Source: Oligoflexia bacterium
GTDB taxonomy: Bacteria; Myxococcota_A; UBA796; UBA2385
DNA length: 9,485 nt
NCBI GenBank assembly: GCA_013152105.1
Contig: JAADHA010000302.1
Coordinates: forward strand, 1-9,485
Reading direction: 5' to 3'
Under the pieces are notes generated by a model. The model was not told the DNA's origin, did not search any database, and was given only the letters and a program-made list of their open reading frames with translations. Positions 9,265 through 9,485 of this stretch are shown piece after piece (within the stretch, counting starts at the first letter, position 1; the number at the start of each line of letters is the position of its first letter). Position numbers and translations under genes: made by a program.

Positions 9265-9485
9265 TCACCCTGCTGGCCCTGGCTTGCGGTGGCGCGGTCC
9301 AGACGCCCACGGCCTCGGCTCAGCCGACGCTTGTGGCCACCGTGAAGCGCAAGCAGGTCGCCCAGTCCGAGCCGGTGGAGCTGACGGTCGAGGCACGCCA
9401 GACCGTCGGTTGGACCATTGATGTCAGCCCTCCCCTGGTCCAGGGCCTGGACGTGAGCCTGGTCGAGACGCGGGACCCGGTCGAT
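9261..9485 (+). CDS. N-terminus of an exported protein, possibly BatD-like (partial at 3' edge)
   Basis: A GTG at 9261 overlaps the DUF58 stop as GTGA and opens a frame that runs to the window end (75 codons). The start is MITLLALACGGAVQ: a short hydrophobic stretch followed by Cys 9 (ALAC) that could be a lipoprotein cleavage site, or a signal peptide cut near TASA-QP (about residue 20). The rest (ATVKRKQVAQSEPVELTVEARQ, given as two joined parts VAQSEPVELTVEA and a following TVGWTIDVSPPLV) alternates like a beta-sandwich. In known MoxR/DUF58 operons the next genes often encode BatD or DUF4381-like envelope proteins with vWA partners, so a BatD-like role is a guess from context. The signal peptide lacks the usual basic residues, and an upstream start inside the DUF58 gene is possible. 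Confidence 0.7.
   Translation, partial: MITLLALACGGAVQTPTASAQPTLVATVKRKQVAQSEPVELTVEARQTVGWTIDVSPPLVQGLDVSLVETRDPVD

Overview
The window is GC-rich DNA, roughly two thirds G+C by eye, from a Gram-negative-type bacterium. DnaK carries the N-terminal insertion typical of Gram-negative Hsp70s. One gene encodes an outer-membrane-barrel-like protein, and there is a MoxR/DUF58/BatD-like cluster. The GC level and the style of the DnaJ and DnaK sequences suggest a myxobacterium or another deltaproteobacterial lineage, but this is only an impression. No rRNA, tRNA, CRISPR array, insertion sequence or phage gene is visible.

Layout. Positions 1-241 hold the C-terminal end of an unrecognised protein with a QPSP-repeat tail. 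It is followed on the same strand by an unrecognised 347-residue protein (294-1337) with a disordered Pro/Gln/Thr-rich N-terminus, a helical middle and a C-terminal half that looks like an outer-membrane beta-barrel, but with no signal peptide. A hairpin at 1397-1428 lies between this gene and the convergent groES-groEL operon on the minus strand (groES 3260-3550, groEL 1471-3141) and probably terminates both. A 629-base region without a convincing gene (3551-4179) separates groES from the divergent plus-strand cluster. It holds a perfect 10-base inverted repeat with a 9-base spacer and weak promoter candidates.

The plus-strand cluster runs dnaK (4180-6084), dnaJ (6194-7324), a MoxR-family AAA+ ATPase (7361-8356), a DUF58 protein with a complete MIDAS motif (8389-9264) and the first 75 codons of an exported protein (9261 to the window edge), perhaps BatD-like. 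Gaps are 109, 36 and 32 bases, then a GTGA overlap, so at least the last four genes look co-transcribed.

Together this is a protein-folding locus. GroES/GroEL and DnaK/DnaJ are the two general ATP-driven chaperone systems. MoxR/DUF58 modules are thought to act as chaperone-like maturation systems at the cell envelope. The housekeeping chaperones are canonical in every motif checked. The least explained parts are the barrel-like gene pair at the left end, the direct joining of dnaKJ to a MoxR/DUF58 module, and the groES-dnaK control region, in which I saw no CIRCE-type operator.
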